From positions 372,001 through 436,000 of the forward strand of contig CAVOVH010000009.1 of NCBI GenBank assembly GCA_963699805.1: 64,000 nt of DNA, in the 5' to 3' direction. This document shows positions 35,110 to 46,100 of this stretch, piece by piece (positions within the stretch are counted from its first letter, which is position 1; each line of letters begins with the position of its first letter). The stretch comes from JAGTVG01 sp963699805 (GTDB taxonomy: Bacteria > Bacteroidota > Bacteroidia > Cytophagales > Cyclobacteriaceae). The notes under the pieces were generated by a model. It was not told the origin of the DNA, ran no database searches, and saw nothing but the letters and a program-made list of their open reading frames with translations. The position numbers and the translations under genes are program-made.

Positions 35110-37821
35110 ATGAAGGTGTTGAATATTATTTTAGCTTATAAAAAAGTGGTGAGATTCTCCATTTTAATTTTTTATTTTTTTTCCCTTTTCCCGTCACTCT
35201 GTTTCTCGCAGCCTGAATCAGATAATCTTTTAGTTGGTGACCAGGATGAAAATGCAAAATTCCTTAAATCAAAAGCAGACGAGGAAGGCTTGATCCTTTA
35301 TTTTAATCCAGCCTGGTTTGACCATATAGAAATTTCCCTGGAATTAAGAGATCTGTTTTTAGAAGATTTATTGGTTCAACTTCTTCCGAAACTTAACCTG
35401 CAGCTCATACAATTCCCCCCAAACTATTTGATCATCACAAAAGATATTTTACAGCACAGGCAAATGAAGGAACAATCAAGTCAAGAACCTCGTGATCAAA
35501 TGGATTATATATTCGATCCAACCAAACAGTATACCTTAACCGGGACGGTCCGGGATAATAAGCGTTCAGAGCCGCTGATCGGTACAACCCTTTATATAAA
35601 GGAATTACAAACGGGAACTTTAACCGATGAATATGGTAGATATTCATTGACCCTTCCATCAGCTTATTATCATTTTTCATTTACAGCGTTGGGTTATGAA
35701 GAAGAAGAATTTGAGATTGCCCTGCAAAGGGATTCAATCATCGATATTACCCTATATGATCAATCCACTCAATTGCAGGAAATTATTGTCTATGATATGA
35801 CCGAAGATAAAAATGTAACAGATATATCCATGGGAACCACCCGCATTAATCTTCAAACCCTGAATAAGATCCCTCCCATGATGGGAGAAGTGGATGTGAT
35901 CCGTAGCATCATGTTACTTCCCGGGGTAACATCGGTTGGTGAGGGGGCTACGGGCTTCAATGTCAGAGGGGGCAGTGTCGATCAGAACCAGATATTGCTG
36001 GATGAGGCGCCCATCTTTAATCCATCCCATTTTTTCGGCCTTTTCACTGCCTTTAATTCAAAAGCTATCAAAGACCTGACCATTTCAAAAGGGGGAATTC
36101 CAGCGCAATATGGGGGACGGATATCTTCCATACTCGATGTAAAACTTAGGCAGGGTAACAACAACAGGATTCATGGGGAGGGCGGGATCGGACTGGTTAC
36201 CAGCAACCTTCTCCTGGATGGTCCCATCATTAAAGATAAAACCACTTTCCTGTTTTCCGGAAGGGCAACGTATTCAGACTGGCTTTTGCGTTTTATTCCA
36301 GATAAGCAAATCAATAACAGCAGGGCCTATTTTCATGATTTTATCGGAAAAGTGTCGCATCAGATCAATCCCCGGAATAATCTATCCGTCAGTGGTTATA
36401 CCAGCATGGATAAATTCCATTTCCCTGGAGATTCGATCTATGGATGGAGTAATTATTCCGGTACTCTTAAATGGTCGAAAACCATAAATCCAAGGTTGTT
36501 CAGCATGAATTCATTTATTTTCAGCAGTTATGATTATAAAGTCTGGGGTACGCAACCTGAAAATGCTTTTAAATGGAAGGCTGGGATTCAATATTTCGGA
36601 TTTAAAAGTGATTATACTTTCATACCCAATCTCAATAATAAAACGGATGCCGGGATCCACCTGAATTATTATCGGGTGAAACTAGGCAATCTGCTCCCTG
36701 ACGGAAATGAATCGAATGTGAATGCATTTCTCATGGATCCGGAAAGGGCACTTGAATCGGCCATTTATATGAATCATGAATATAAAATAAGCCCTGACAT
36801 CACGATCATGGGCGGGCTGAGGTATTCGTTTTATATTTTAATGGGACCAGGCACTACTTTTCTTTATGATCCATCAGCACCAAAATCCATTTCTACGGTT
36901 ACTGGCCAACAGGAATACGGATCTGGTGAGATCATGCAAAAGTATGGAGGGATAGAACCCCGCATCTCATTTCGTTACGCCCTTGATAAAAATACCTCTC
37001 TTAAAGCAAGTTATAACCGGATGAGGCAATACATTCATCTCATCTCCAATACCTCCGCAATCTCACCTGTGGATATCTGGAAACTCAGTGACAGTTATCT
37101 TGAGCCACAGATCGGGGACCAGATAACCATGGGGATTTTTAAAAATTTTAAATCCAACACCTACGAAACTTCTGTGGAATTGTATTATAAATACATCCAA
37201 AACAGCCTGGATTATAAGGATGGGGCTGAACTCGTATTGAACAGGAATCTGGAGAGAGAACTGGTTGAGGGCGTGATCAGGGCATATGGGGCTGAATTTC
37301 TGATCAGGAAAAACAAGGGCCGGTTCAATGGCTGGATCGCCTATACACTTTCGAGGGCCGAACGAAAAGTGGAAAGCCGATTTCCGGAGGAAACCATTAA
37401 TTCAGGAGATTATTATCCGGTAAATTATGACAAACTTCATGATCTGGCCGTAGTAGGAAATTACGATTTTACCAGACGTCATTCATTGAGTCTGAATTAT
37501 GTATTTTATTCCGGCCGACCTATCTCCTACCCCGTAGGAAGTTTTGGGTATGAAGCTTTTCTGATCGCTAATTTTGAAGTGCGAAACCAGGAACGGATCC
37601 CCGCCTATCATCGCCTGGATATTTCTTTTACCATGGAGGGGAACCATAAAAAAAATAAAAAATGGGAAAGTTCATGGACCTTTTCAATATATAATCTGCT
37701 GAGTAGGGAAAACCCGTATTCGATTTTTTTCAAAGCCAGAGGTTACAAGGTTGCCCAGGCATACCGCCTGTCGGTGATCGGTGCTGCCATTCCATCCATC
37801 ACCTACAATTTTAAATTCTAA
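35110..37821 (+). CDS. TonB-dependent outer-membrane receptor with STN and carboxypeptidase-like domains
   Basis: The 903-residue receptor imports a substrate through the outer membrane using TonB energy. After the signal peptide (FFSLFPSLCFSQ) comes an STN-like secretin/TonB short domain (about 45-110, with LRDLFLEDLLVQLLPKL). A carboxypeptidase-regulatory-like domain follows (about 138-220, YTLTGTVRDNKRSEPLIGTTLYIKE cut short here), then the plug with GEVDVIRSIMLLPGV and GFNVRGGSVDQNQILLDEAP. The barrel runs to the C-terminus and ends in ITYNFKF. It is the smaller, DUF4249-associated receptor type rather than SusC. Its TAA overlaps the ATG of the next gene by one base. The STN domain could signal to an anti-sigma factor, but none is adjacent. 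Confidence 0.92.
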   Translation: MKVLNIILAYKKVVRFSILIFYFFSLFPSLCFSQPESDNLLVGDQDENAKFLKSKADEEGLILYFNPAWFDHIEISLELRDLFLEDLLVQLLPKLNLQLIQFPPNYLIITKDILQHRQMKEQSSQEPRDQMDYIFDPTKQYTLTGTVRDNKRSEPLIGTTLYIKELQTGTLTDEYGRYSLTLPSAYYHFSFTALGYEEEEFEIALQRDSIIDITLYDQSTQLQEIIVYDMTEDKNVTDISMGTTRINLQTLNKIPPMMGEVDVIRSIMLLPGVTSVGEGATGFNVRGGSVDQNQILLDEAPIFNPSHFFGLFTAFNSKAIKDLTISKGGIPAQYGGRISSILDVKLRQGNNNRIHGEGGIGLVTSNLLLDGPIIKDKTTFLFSGRATYSDWLLRFIPDKQINNSRAYFHDFIGKVSHQINPRNNLSVSGYTSMDKFHFPGDSIYGWSNYSGTLKWSKTINPRLFSMNSFIFSSYDYKVWGTQPENAFKWKAGIQYFGFKSDYTFIPNLNNKTDAGIHLNYYRVKLGNLLPDGNESNVNAFLMDPERALESAIYMNHEYKISPDITIMGGLRYSFYILMGPGTTFLYDPSAPKSISTVTGQQEYGSGEIMQKYGGIEPRISFRYALDKNTSLKASYNRMRQYIHLISNTSAISPVDIWKLSDSYLEPQIGDQITMGIFKNFKSNTYETSVELYYKYIQNSLDYKDGAELVLNRNLERELVEGVIRAYGAEFLIRKNKGRFNGWIAYTLSRAERKVESRFPEETINSGDYYPVNYDKLHDLAVVGNYDFTRRHSLSLNYVFYSGRPISYPVGSFGYEAFLIANFEVRNQERIPAYHRLDISFTMEGNHKKNKKWESSWTFSIYNLLSRENPYSIFFKARGYKVAQAYRLSVIGAAIPSITYNFKF

Positions 37822-38909
37822 TGGAGAATATTTTAAAATTACGTCTGATCCTGTTTATGTGTTTTGTGTTCAGCATAACTGGATGTATCGATCCTTATGA
37901 AACGGTGGTAGAACAGGGTCCCCAGAGGTTGGTGGTCCAGGGACATATGACCAGCGCGGAAGGGCCTTATCAGGTGGTATTGTCCTATTCAGGTAATTAT
38001 TCCGATCATATCGATGGCATAGCGGAATATATTTCCGGTGCCTACGTATGCATTCGTGATGATCAGGGAGCGTGTTCAGAATTGTTTGAACTGGGAAATG
38101 GAGTTTATAAAACCTGGGATCAAAATTTCCAGGGAGAAATCGGTCGTACTTATCATTTGGAAATAATTCTACCGAATGGAAAACAATATTTATCTGAACC
38201 TGAATCCATGATCAAGCCGCCGGAAATCACTAAAATTTATTATGAGTACAGGATGGAAACAGAACTGGAGCCTGAAGGATTTTATGTCTATGTGGATGTA
38301 AATGACCCATCCGACCAGGCCAATTTTTATAAATGGGAAACGATTTCGTGGTATTTATATTCCTGGGATCCGTGCTGGAGAAAAGTGTCCGACTTTTCAC
38401 CATTTAATATTGAATCCGATAAAAATATCAATGGAAATAAAATTGCCAGGAAACTGGTGAAAATAGTCCCTTATAACAGCCGCTTACCCTATGTAGTTAC
38501 GACCTATCAGCTTGGTTTATCAGAAAATGCTTACCAATACTTAAAAAGCCTGAATGATCAGATCAACCTTACAGGGAGTATTTTTGATCCTCCTCCAACT
38601 TTTATCAGGGGCAATATAACGAATGATGAGGATCCGGCTGAAATCGTGTTGGGCTATTTTTATGTGGCAGGTACTTCGGATATCGAGATCGCTATTGACC
38701 GTAGTTTACCTGAAAACCCACCTTCTTATTATGCCCCGGTAGAAGAAATACCTTTGTATTGCGGAGATCCCTGTGACTGGTTATGTGTTTCTTTCGGTGG
38801 GGGAAAATGCGGAGTAGCTCCATGCCCCCCGGAATGCAATGATCTGCCGAATATAACCTATAAACCACCCATAAGCTGGCCATTAAATGAAAATATATGT
38901 GATGAATAG
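37821..38909 (+). CDS. DUF4249 domain lipoprotein
   Basis: The 362-residue protein has a lipoprotein signal (LFMCFVFSITGC, Cys near 22) and the DUF4249 domain: CIDPYETVVEQGPQRLVVQGHMTS, a beta-rich middle, and the C-terminal Cys-containing region before NITYKPPISWP. Such proteins are habitual partners of TonB receptors in Bacteroidota and probably sit on the receptor as a surface lid, in the manner of SusD, though this is not proved. The C-terminal 55 residues contain seven cysteines (CGDPCDWLC, KCGVAPCPPEC, then IC), more than the one or two usual in the family, suggesting disulfide stapling or metal binding. The gene overlaps both neighbours. Confidence 0.88.
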   Translation: MENILKLRLILFMCFVFSITGCIDPYETVVEQGPQRLVVQGHMTSAEGPYQVVLSYSGNYSDHIDGIAEYISGAYVCIRDDQGACSELFELGNGVYKTWDQNFQGEIGRTYHLEIILPNGKQYLSEPESMIKPPEITKIYYEYRMETELEPEGFYVYVDVNDPSDQANFYKWETISWYLYSWDPCWRKVSDFSPFNIESDKNINGNKIARKLVKIVPYNSRLPYVVTTYQLGLSENAYQYLKSLNDQINLTGSIFDPPPTFIRGNITNDEDPAEIVLGYFYVAGTSDIEIAIDRSLPENPPSYYAPVEEIPLYCGDPCDWLCVSFGGGKCGVAPCPPECNDLPNITYKPPISWPLNENICDE

Positions 38910-40620
38910 AATGATAGTTCTTATGATCATAATAATCTCGCTAACCAACGGAACCCAAGTGGCCGGACAGGATATTGAATATTCGATGCTTGTAAATAAA
39001 CACTATTTTTCTACAGGGGAGCAAATCTATTTTTCAATGTATAAAGGTTCATCCAACTTACTTCCTTCTGGCTGGCCTTTGTATTTTACCCTTCTAAAAG
39101 TGTATGAAGATCATCAGGAGTTAAAAAGAGCAGTAAAAGTTCGGTGGGATGGGATCCAATCCCATGGATATCTGCCTATTCCCGATGATCTTACCTCCGG
39201 GGAATATATCTTAGGCGTTTTTCCTTATCCCTTGTCAGCTGAAGCAAGTCCCTGGATTTACACTTATCTCTATGTGTATAATCCGACAGATAGTGAGAAA
39301 GATATCTCTGGTCCTGATAAAAAAATGGATGATAACAGCGGTGTCGATTTACCAGATAATCCGAACATGACCTCGAATAAAATTTCCCTTAATTGTAAAT
39401 TGGAGGAAGACCAATCCAATGGGAGGGGGTTTACAGTTATCGGAAATCTCACTTCCGGAAATCAGATTGCCGTACAGGCAGAAATTTCGATATCGGTAGT
39501 TGATCAAAGATTTTATGACAGGGGTCAATCTACTTTGATCGACAGCCAAGATCTACCTGATTTTCAGAATTGTCCATTTTCAAACCCGGTGATTCATCAA
39601 GATTCGCTCTTGAAAGAAAGTAGATACCTGCATGGCAGACTCCTAATCAATGGTGATCCCGCTCCTTTGAAGAAAATTTATTTTTTTTCTCAGGAAGACT
39701 CTTTACTGATCCTTGATAATTATATAACCGATCTGGAAGGGAATTTCCGGTTCCTGGAACCTTCTGTTGGGGATTTTTACTCCCTTAAATTATTAACCGT
39801 TCCGGAGGGGGAAAAACAATATCGTTTTGAACTTTTGAACCAGCTGTTCAGGGATAGCACATACCATCTAAATCTCCCGGCATATAAACTCAATAACATA
39901 CAGGAATTCCGAAACTATGCATCGAAAAAATATCTGATTGATCAATCCTATCTGACGCCGCCTGATAAAGAAAATGAAAAACCACCTCCCAACCTAATAA
40001 TGGATGCCAAGCCTTCTCATGTCATTTATCTGGACGATTATGTACCTTTTTCAACGCTGGCAGAAATCATCCGCGAAATCGTACCTCAGGTGAGTGTCAA
40101 ATATCACCAGGGAACCTATGAGATCCGGATTTTTGATGCCCGCGCCAAAAATTATTGTTGTAGTGAAAATCCTTTAATCTTAGTGAATCAGGAACCTTTC
40201 GTTGATCCAGGGGAAGTGATGAAAATAAATACAGCCGATATATTCAACATTGAGGTGATCCGGCCCATTGAAGCCATCCGGTCATTCGGGGACATCGGAG
40301 TGAATGGGATTTTAAGGATCAATCTGCGACCAGAAATTCCAGTTCCGGTACTTGAAAGCCGTGGAAAAGCCGCTTATCAAATTCCAGCGTATCAGTCCGA
40401 AAAAAGAAATATTGCGCAGGAATTGCCTGATGATTATCCGGACTTTCGGAGTTTTTTATACTGGGATGAAAAAATTGAAACTGATCCGGAAGGAAAATTT
40501 GAGTTTCAGTTTCACCCTTCGAAACTTACCGGGAATTTTATCATTGTTATAAAAGGGATTACGACAGAAGGTGACAAAATTGATGAAAAGATCGTATTTA
40601 ATCTCTCTGTGGAAAAATAA
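38887..40620 (+). CDS. MG2-like (macroglobulin-like) exported protein with a TonB plug-like segment
   Basis: The 577-residue protein has a signal peptide (IVLMIIIISLTNGTQVAGQ). The first 130 residues form an MG2-type beta domain (YFSTGEQIYFSMYKGS, GYLPIPDDLTSGEYILGVF). A second beta region follows. Residues about 440-490 resemble a TonB plug remnant (NTADIFNIEVIRPIEAIRSFG, GVNGILRINLRPE). The end has FRSFLYWDEKIETDPEGKFEF, the macroglobulin-like block found in related Bacteroidota proteins. It overlaps the DUF4249 gene by 23 bases from ATG 38887, or by 8 from ATG 38902. The overlap implies translational coupling in one three-gene operon. It may be a periplasmic or surface scaffold for the receptor. 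Confidence 0.8.
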   Translation: MKIYVMNRMIVLMIIIISLTNGTQVAGQDIEYSMLVNKHYFSTGEQIYFSMYKGSSNLLPSGWPLYFTLLKVYEDHQELKRAVKVRWDGIQSHGYLPIPDDLTSGEYILGVFPYPLSAEASPWIYTYLYVYNPTDSEKDISGPDKKMDDNSGVDLPDNPNMTSNKISLNCKLEEDQSNGRGFTVIGNLTSGNQIAVQAEISISVVDQRFYDRGQSTLIDSQDLPDFQNCPFSNPVIHQDSLLKESRYLHGRLLINGDPAPLKKIYFFSQEDSLLILDNYITDLEGNFRFLEPSVGDFYSLKLLTVPEGEKQYRFELLNQLFRDSTYHLNLPAYKLNNIQEFRNYASKKYLIDQSYLTPPDKENEKPPPNLIMDAKPSHVIYLDDYVPFSTLAEIIREIVPQVSVKYHQGTYEIRIFDARAKNYCCSENPLILVNQEPFVDPGEVMKINTADIFNIEVIRPIEAIRSFGDIGVNGILRINLRPEIPVPVLESRGKAAYQIPAYQSEKRNIAQELPDDYPDFRSFLYWDEKIETDPEGKFEFQFHPSKLTGNFIIVIKGITTEGDKIDEKIVFNLSVEK

Positions 40621-40653
40621 TTGCCTCTGATTTTTATGGGGAAGCCAATAAGA

Positions 40654-40682
40654 TACCATGGCACGGGGGTTTAATCATGGTA
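40654..40682. terminator. Weak hairpin between convergent genes
   Basis: TACCATG and CATGGTA are separated by 15 bases and lie between the converging MG2-like and MORN genes. There is no proper T-run, so a terminator role is only a possibility. Confidence 0.25.
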
Positions 40683-40803
40683 CTAAAAAGACATAAATGC
40701 AAGGTGGATTGATCATGAAACCATTAAGGCACAAGATCTATTATTTTTCATAAAGGTTAATCCCATTATAAAATAAGGAATAATACTTAGCATTATGCAT
40801 CCT

Positions 40804-41574
40804 TTATCTATGCGTGATGGTCACAGTCCATTGGCCTGGTTCCATGATCGTAAATTCAATTCTTCGGGGGGAATTCAAGTTGGCGACTCCACCAGGCAAG
40901 GTGGTATCCTGAGTTCCATAAGGAATGATATACCGTAATCCCAGGGTGATCGGAAAGGTGACTCTGACGATTTCTGCATTGAGCCTCCCTCCCTGGTTGG
41001 TAACCAGCTGAATCACTCCGGATGTTATTTTAAGAATCTCAAAATTGGTGATCTCCCGGATATTATTCTCAAAAATTTTGATGGTAACCGTATTTCCTGA
41101 AGGATCGGAATTTACAAATGTATAGGTGGCATTATCAAGCCTTTCGGTTTCAAGGATCCTGTACCCCTGCAAAGAAGATTTGTCTTCTCCCATATAGCGG
41201 AAATTCTCGATGGTTCCTTTGAAATAACCCTTTTGAACCTTTTCATCATTCCCTGTAAATTCCCCAAAGCCATATATTTCACCATTTTTCCATTCCCCGG
41301 TAAATTTTCTTCCATCCATAAAAGTGACCGTTCCTTCCCCATCAGGTAATCCTTTCCTGAATTGGCCTTCATAGATGGCTAATTTTCCTACTGCCTTCCC
41401 CAAGCCGTTGGCCATTCCTTTTTTACACTCCCCTGAATAATTACCGGCAATTTCATCCAACAACACCTTACATTCCTGTCCTTTGGCAGGGACGATTGAA
41501 AAAATGAAGAAAAACGAAAAAATATATATTAAAATTCTTCCCATAATAAAAAAATATGACCCCTTCAAAATCAA
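40804..41574 (-). CDS. MORN-repeat secreted protein
   Basis: The 256-residue protein has a signal peptide (IYIFSFFFIFSIVPAKG) and then about four MORN repeats: YSGECKKGMANGLGKAVG, YEGQFRKGLPDGEGTV, FTGEWKNGEIYGFGEF and GYFKGTIENFRYMG. These form beta-hairpin sheets that often contact lipids or proteins. The C-terminal 120 residues are beta-rich with TVTIKIFENNIREITNFEI and end in GQWTVTITHR, with no family recognised. It follows the susD terminator on the same strand, so it is probably a separate unit from susCD. Confidence 0.8.
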   Translation of the reverse strand: MILKGSYFFIMGRILIYIFSFFFIFSIVPAKGQECKVLLDEIAGNYSGECKKGMANGLGKAVGKLAIYEGQFRKGLPDGEGTVTFMDGRKFTGEWKNGEIYGFGEFTGNDEKVQKGYFKGTIENFRYMGEDKSSLQGYRILETERLDNATYTFVNSDPSGNTVTIKIFENNIREITNFEILKITSGVIQLVTNQGGRLNAEIVRVTFPITLGLRYIIPYGTQDTTLPGGVANLNSPRRIEFTIMEPGQWTVTITHR

Positions 41575-41584
41575 TGTAAAAGGA

Positions 41585-41611
41585 TGAAAAAAGGGGCCCT
41601 GAAGCCCCTTT
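41585..41611 (-). terminator. Rho-independent terminator after susD
   Basis: AAAGGGGC pairs perfectly with GCCCCTTT around a 6-base loop and, on the minus strand, continues into a run of six T residues. It lies 17 bp after the susD stop. Confidence 0.8.
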
Positions 41612-41627
41612 CAGTTTTAACCGATAA

Positions 41628-43161
41628 TCAATAACCTGCGTTCTGGGTGATATTCTTGTTCAAATCCACTTCACCGGTAGGAATCGGATACAAAAGATTC
41701 TTCGGTAATGAAATATTGAATGAAGCATTATCAGAGCTGAAATCAAAACTGGCCAGGTTGATGAAGCCGGCTTCGTGCCACCTCCTCAGGTCCAGCCATC
41801 GCTGACCTTCACCAGCCAGCTCCACGAATCTTTCATCCATGATCCATTGACGTACCTGATCCTGGGAAGCGCCTGTTGCGTAATCAGCAGGAACACCAGT
41901 AGATCCCATGTTCCTGGCTCTTGTTCGTACCTCATTGACAAGACCTGTGGCGCCATTCTGATCCCCTGTTTCATTCAGGGCCTCGGCTTTAAGCAGGAGT
42001 ACATCGGCATATCGCAATAAACGGGTATTATTCAAAGAACCTACCCCGCTATCTGCAATCTGATCATCCTGAACATATTTTAAAATATGCCGGTTTGCCG
42101 GATCCACAATGTGTGCGATCCTGGGATCATCCGGATCGATGGCATTCACGAGTTTGGTGGTTGCAATAAAGGGTGGATTACCCCAGAAGCTCCAGTGCTC
42201 ATTGAAATACCCATAATAAGCCGACCAGGATCCAACCACTGAAAAATCATCATTCTGTAACCAGACGTTGTCGGATCCGGAAGCCTGTCCAGCCTGAGTC
42301 TCAAATATCGATTCAGAGTTATTCTCGCGATTTACTGAAAAATTATCATTAAAATCAGCCGTCAGACTTTTATCCGTAATCTTATTAAAGGCCGTAACAG
42401 CCTGGGAATAAAGAGCATTATCACCCGTCCAGCTTGCCTTAAATACCAGGGCTTTCCCCAGGTATCCATTGGCAGCACTCTTGTTGGCACGGCCGATATT
42501 GGTCGCATCCCAGGATGCCGGCAGCAGATTGGCGGCTTCCGTAAAATCGGCAATGGCCTGATCCAGCAGTGCGATCCCATCGGAACTCTGGAGGATTGAT
42601 CTGGTCTTGTGTATTGATCCGGTAAGTTACCAGCGGAGCGGTGCCAAAATAATTCCATAGCAGGAAGAATGCCCATCCCCGAAGGAAATAAGCTTCCCCT
42701 TTATTCTGATCCCGGATGGCGGTATTGCTATAAGCTGATTCATCTCTTTCTTCATCCATGGCGATTTTCTCCAGCAGTACATTGGCTCGATTCACCAGCA
42801 GGTAAACGATGTCGTAATCCCTGTTGAGAAAACCATTGCCTGGTTGTAAAGTTGAAAAGATCTCAAACGGCTGTGAACCTCCACTATTGGTGGTGGTAAT
42901 GTCATCACCCGGTAAGAGGAAGAAAGAATGATGATCCCCATTGCTTCCTCCATAAACAAACAGATCCGCAATCTTTGCATAGGCAGCCAGAACCGCCCGG
43001 TCGAAATCGATCTGTTCATCAAAAATATCTGCCTCCGTATCACCGAGGGGCTTCAAATCCAGATTATCTTTATTGCATGCATTACTTATGAACAAGACTA
43101 GCAGGATGATTAAACTATATTTTAACGCTTTCATATTCTTGATACTTTTATTTCTTAACAT
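41628..43161 (-). pseudogene. SusD/RagB-like nutrient-binding lipoprotein, interrupted by a +1 frameshift
   Basis: SusD proteins cap SusC transporters and bind glycans at the surface. The N-terminal part (from 43161) has a lipoprotein signal (LLVLFISNACN) and SusD motifs such as YDIVYLLVNRANVLLEKI and GEAYFLRGWAFFLLWNYFG. It leaves frame near 42583-42590; the next frame continues exactly with ALLDQAIADFTEAANLLPA and runs through LLKAEALNETGDQNGA and RWLDLRRWHEAGFI to 41628. The span of 1534 bases is one more than a multiple of three, and removing one base gives about 510 residues, normal for the family. The cause is either a real mutation or a sequence error. It pairs with the adjacent SusC gene, 8 bp upstream. 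Confidence 0.88.
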
Positions 43162-43169
43162 AATTCATA

Positions 43170-46100
43170 CTAAAATGTTGCGTTAACTCCGAATGTCCAG
43201 GTAACCGGAATGGGAATATTATCGTTTTCCGGATCATTCCCCGACCATTTTGTGAAAGTCAAGAGATTGGAACCGCTTACATACAATCGTACCCGATCGA
43301 TAAATCCGGCCGAATTGAGCATACTGGTCGGTAATGAATACCCCAGTGTCATATTCCTGATCCGCATGAATCCTGCCTGCTCAACAAACCGGTCTGAAAA
43401 ACGGTTGTTGGCCGCAGGATCATTATAGACTGCCCTAGGCAATGAATTCACTTTATCCTTGGGATCATACTGATGAGGATTTTCCGGCGTCCAGCGGTTC
43501 AACACATTCACCCACTGGTTGATACCGGTAGAGCTCATACTTACCCCTTTGGCCATTTCCTCATTATACTTATACACATCACCGATCCCCTGGAAGAAAA
43601 TGGAAAAATCGATCCCCTTCCAGTTCAATCCTGCAGTAAATCCATAAAAATGTTTGGGAATGGTATTTCCAATATAGGTCCGGTCATTCAGGTCGACCAC
43701 GTTGTCCGGGAAGGGTGTATAAAAATCATAACCGGCATCCCTATCCGGTGGACCGTTTACGTCTTTGAAATAGAAGTCTCCAGCGCTGACGAGGTCAGCC
43801 GTCCCCTGGTTATCGGTTTTTTCCGATTGCCATTGCTCCACTTCCTGATCGGACTGAAAGATCCCATCCGCTTTAAATCCCCATATATAATATAAAGGGT
43901 ATCCTTCTTCAATCCGCACATCCGTATTGGTACCTGCCTGTTCCGGGCTGACTATAAAGGGTTGATTATTCCATACCTCCAATACCTCATTATGCACGGT
44001 GGTAAGGTTGCCACTGAAAGAATATTGCAAATCACCGATGGACCCATTATATCCCAACTGGAATTCAAAACCGCTATTCTGGACTTTCGCCACGTTGATG
44101 ATCGGATTGCTGTAATTACCCACACTGGAGGGGAACGAAACCGATTGCAAAATGCCATCGGTGATACGATCATAATATTCCACCGTTGCTGTAATATGAT
44201 TGTTGAAAAATACTCCGTCAAAACCAAAGTTGGTGGTGGTCGTAGTTTCCCAGGAAAGATCTTCCGTTGGAAAATCCGGCAGGAATAATCCATGGTCCGT
44301 ATAGCCATAAGGATCTCCGTTACCTGATCCGTAGGAATATTCAGTGGATCTGTTCACGCCTGAAAGGTACGCGAAGGCCGCAGTTTCCTGGTTACCCAGC
44401 TGACCCCAACCTGCACGGATCTTCAGGTCATTTATCCAGCTGATCCCTCCCATGAAATTCTCGGCACTGATCCGCCAGGCCAGGGCAACAGATGGGAAAG
44501 TACCCCAACGGTAATCCGGTGCAAACCTTGACGTTCCATCCCTTCTTACTGTTACATCTACATAATATTTACTGGCATAGTTATAACTTGCTCTTGCCAT
44601 GTATCCCTGCAGCGCATACCGGTCGGTCCACTCTCCCACTGTTGTATATTGTTCGCTTTCAATCATTCCCCGTTTTTCCTTGTCTTCCTGGGTGATGTAC
44701 TGAGAGCCTGATTGAAGAAAATTAAAACCATATTGCTGATCCATGGCACTCAATGTCACATTGATATTGTGGTCCCCGAATTGCTTGAGCCAGTCAATGG
44801 TGAGTTCTTTGACTATATTGTAGTTTTTTGAATTCCTGTAAGTCAATGAACCGACCGATGAAAGTCCATCTGCCAGGGAATAAGGATTCCCAGGTGTAAT
44901 GCTGAACATGTCACTATTCACGCTTGTCCAATTCGAACGACGGTTATAAAACCAGTCTGCACTGAATGTACCTTTAATTTTCAGCCCTTTAATAGGTTCC
45001 ACCTGAAGATAGGCACTTCCGATATTGCGGAAGATCTGGTATTCATTCTCGTTGATCCTTTTATCAGTTCTTGCCACATAGTTGGATTCCGTTTCCTGGC
45101 CATATTTCAAGGTATAATCCACCAGATAGGGAGGTGCGTCCGCATTGCTGCCCCCAAACATCGGATGATCCAGATTTGGAGTGGTCACGGTATCAACAGT
45201 AGTTGCATAGCCATACTTATCCTCCACGGGACTGCCTGTGGGATAATAATCATCCTCCAGATAAATAGGTTGCCATGGGGGAGCGCTGACGGCCTGTGAC
45301 AGGCTATTGGCCTGATCCAGTGTATTCACCAGGGCAAAACGGTAAGTAAGACCAACTTCGATGTAATCGTTCACCTTGCTGGTCACATTGGTAGCCAGTG
45401 AATACCTTTCCTGCCAGTTGGCCAGGATGGGGGCATCGGTATATGAATAACCGGTAGATACATAGTAATTGGTATTCTCGTTTCCACCATAAACCCGGGC
45501 ACTGGCATCCACAATGTTTGCTCCCTGGTTCAACATGGGCTGTTGCCAGTCGATGGTGGGTTTACCACCCAGATAAGCCGCATAATTGGCTGCATCATTG
45601 GCAGTTGGATCAAAAACTGCCGGAAGAGGAGCGCTCGCATTGGCCCCATAGGATTCCTGATATAATCCTGTATACTCATTTACACCTAACAAATTGTATA
45701 CATTGGGTATTTTTTGAAAACCATAACTGTAGGCCAAGTCCACTTTCGGGCGGCCTTCCTTCCCTTTTTTGGTGGTGATCAGGATCACCCCGTTGGAAGC
45801 CCGTACTCCATAAATGGCTGCGGCAGAGGCATCCTTCAGCACAGAGATGGATTCAATATCATCCGGGTTGATCATGGATAATATGTTTATCTGTCCCCGG
45901 ATATCCCGTACCACCGCCTGTCCCTGTTCATAACCGGAACCGAATTCGGTGATCGGGACCCCATCGATGACATAGAGTGGATCCGCGATTCCAAACGTGG
46001 AAACACCCCGTATACGTACGGTGGGTCTGTCAGTTGGTAAACCACTCGGGCTGGAAACCAATACACCGGCCATCCTACCTTGCATGGCCAGTTCCGGTGT

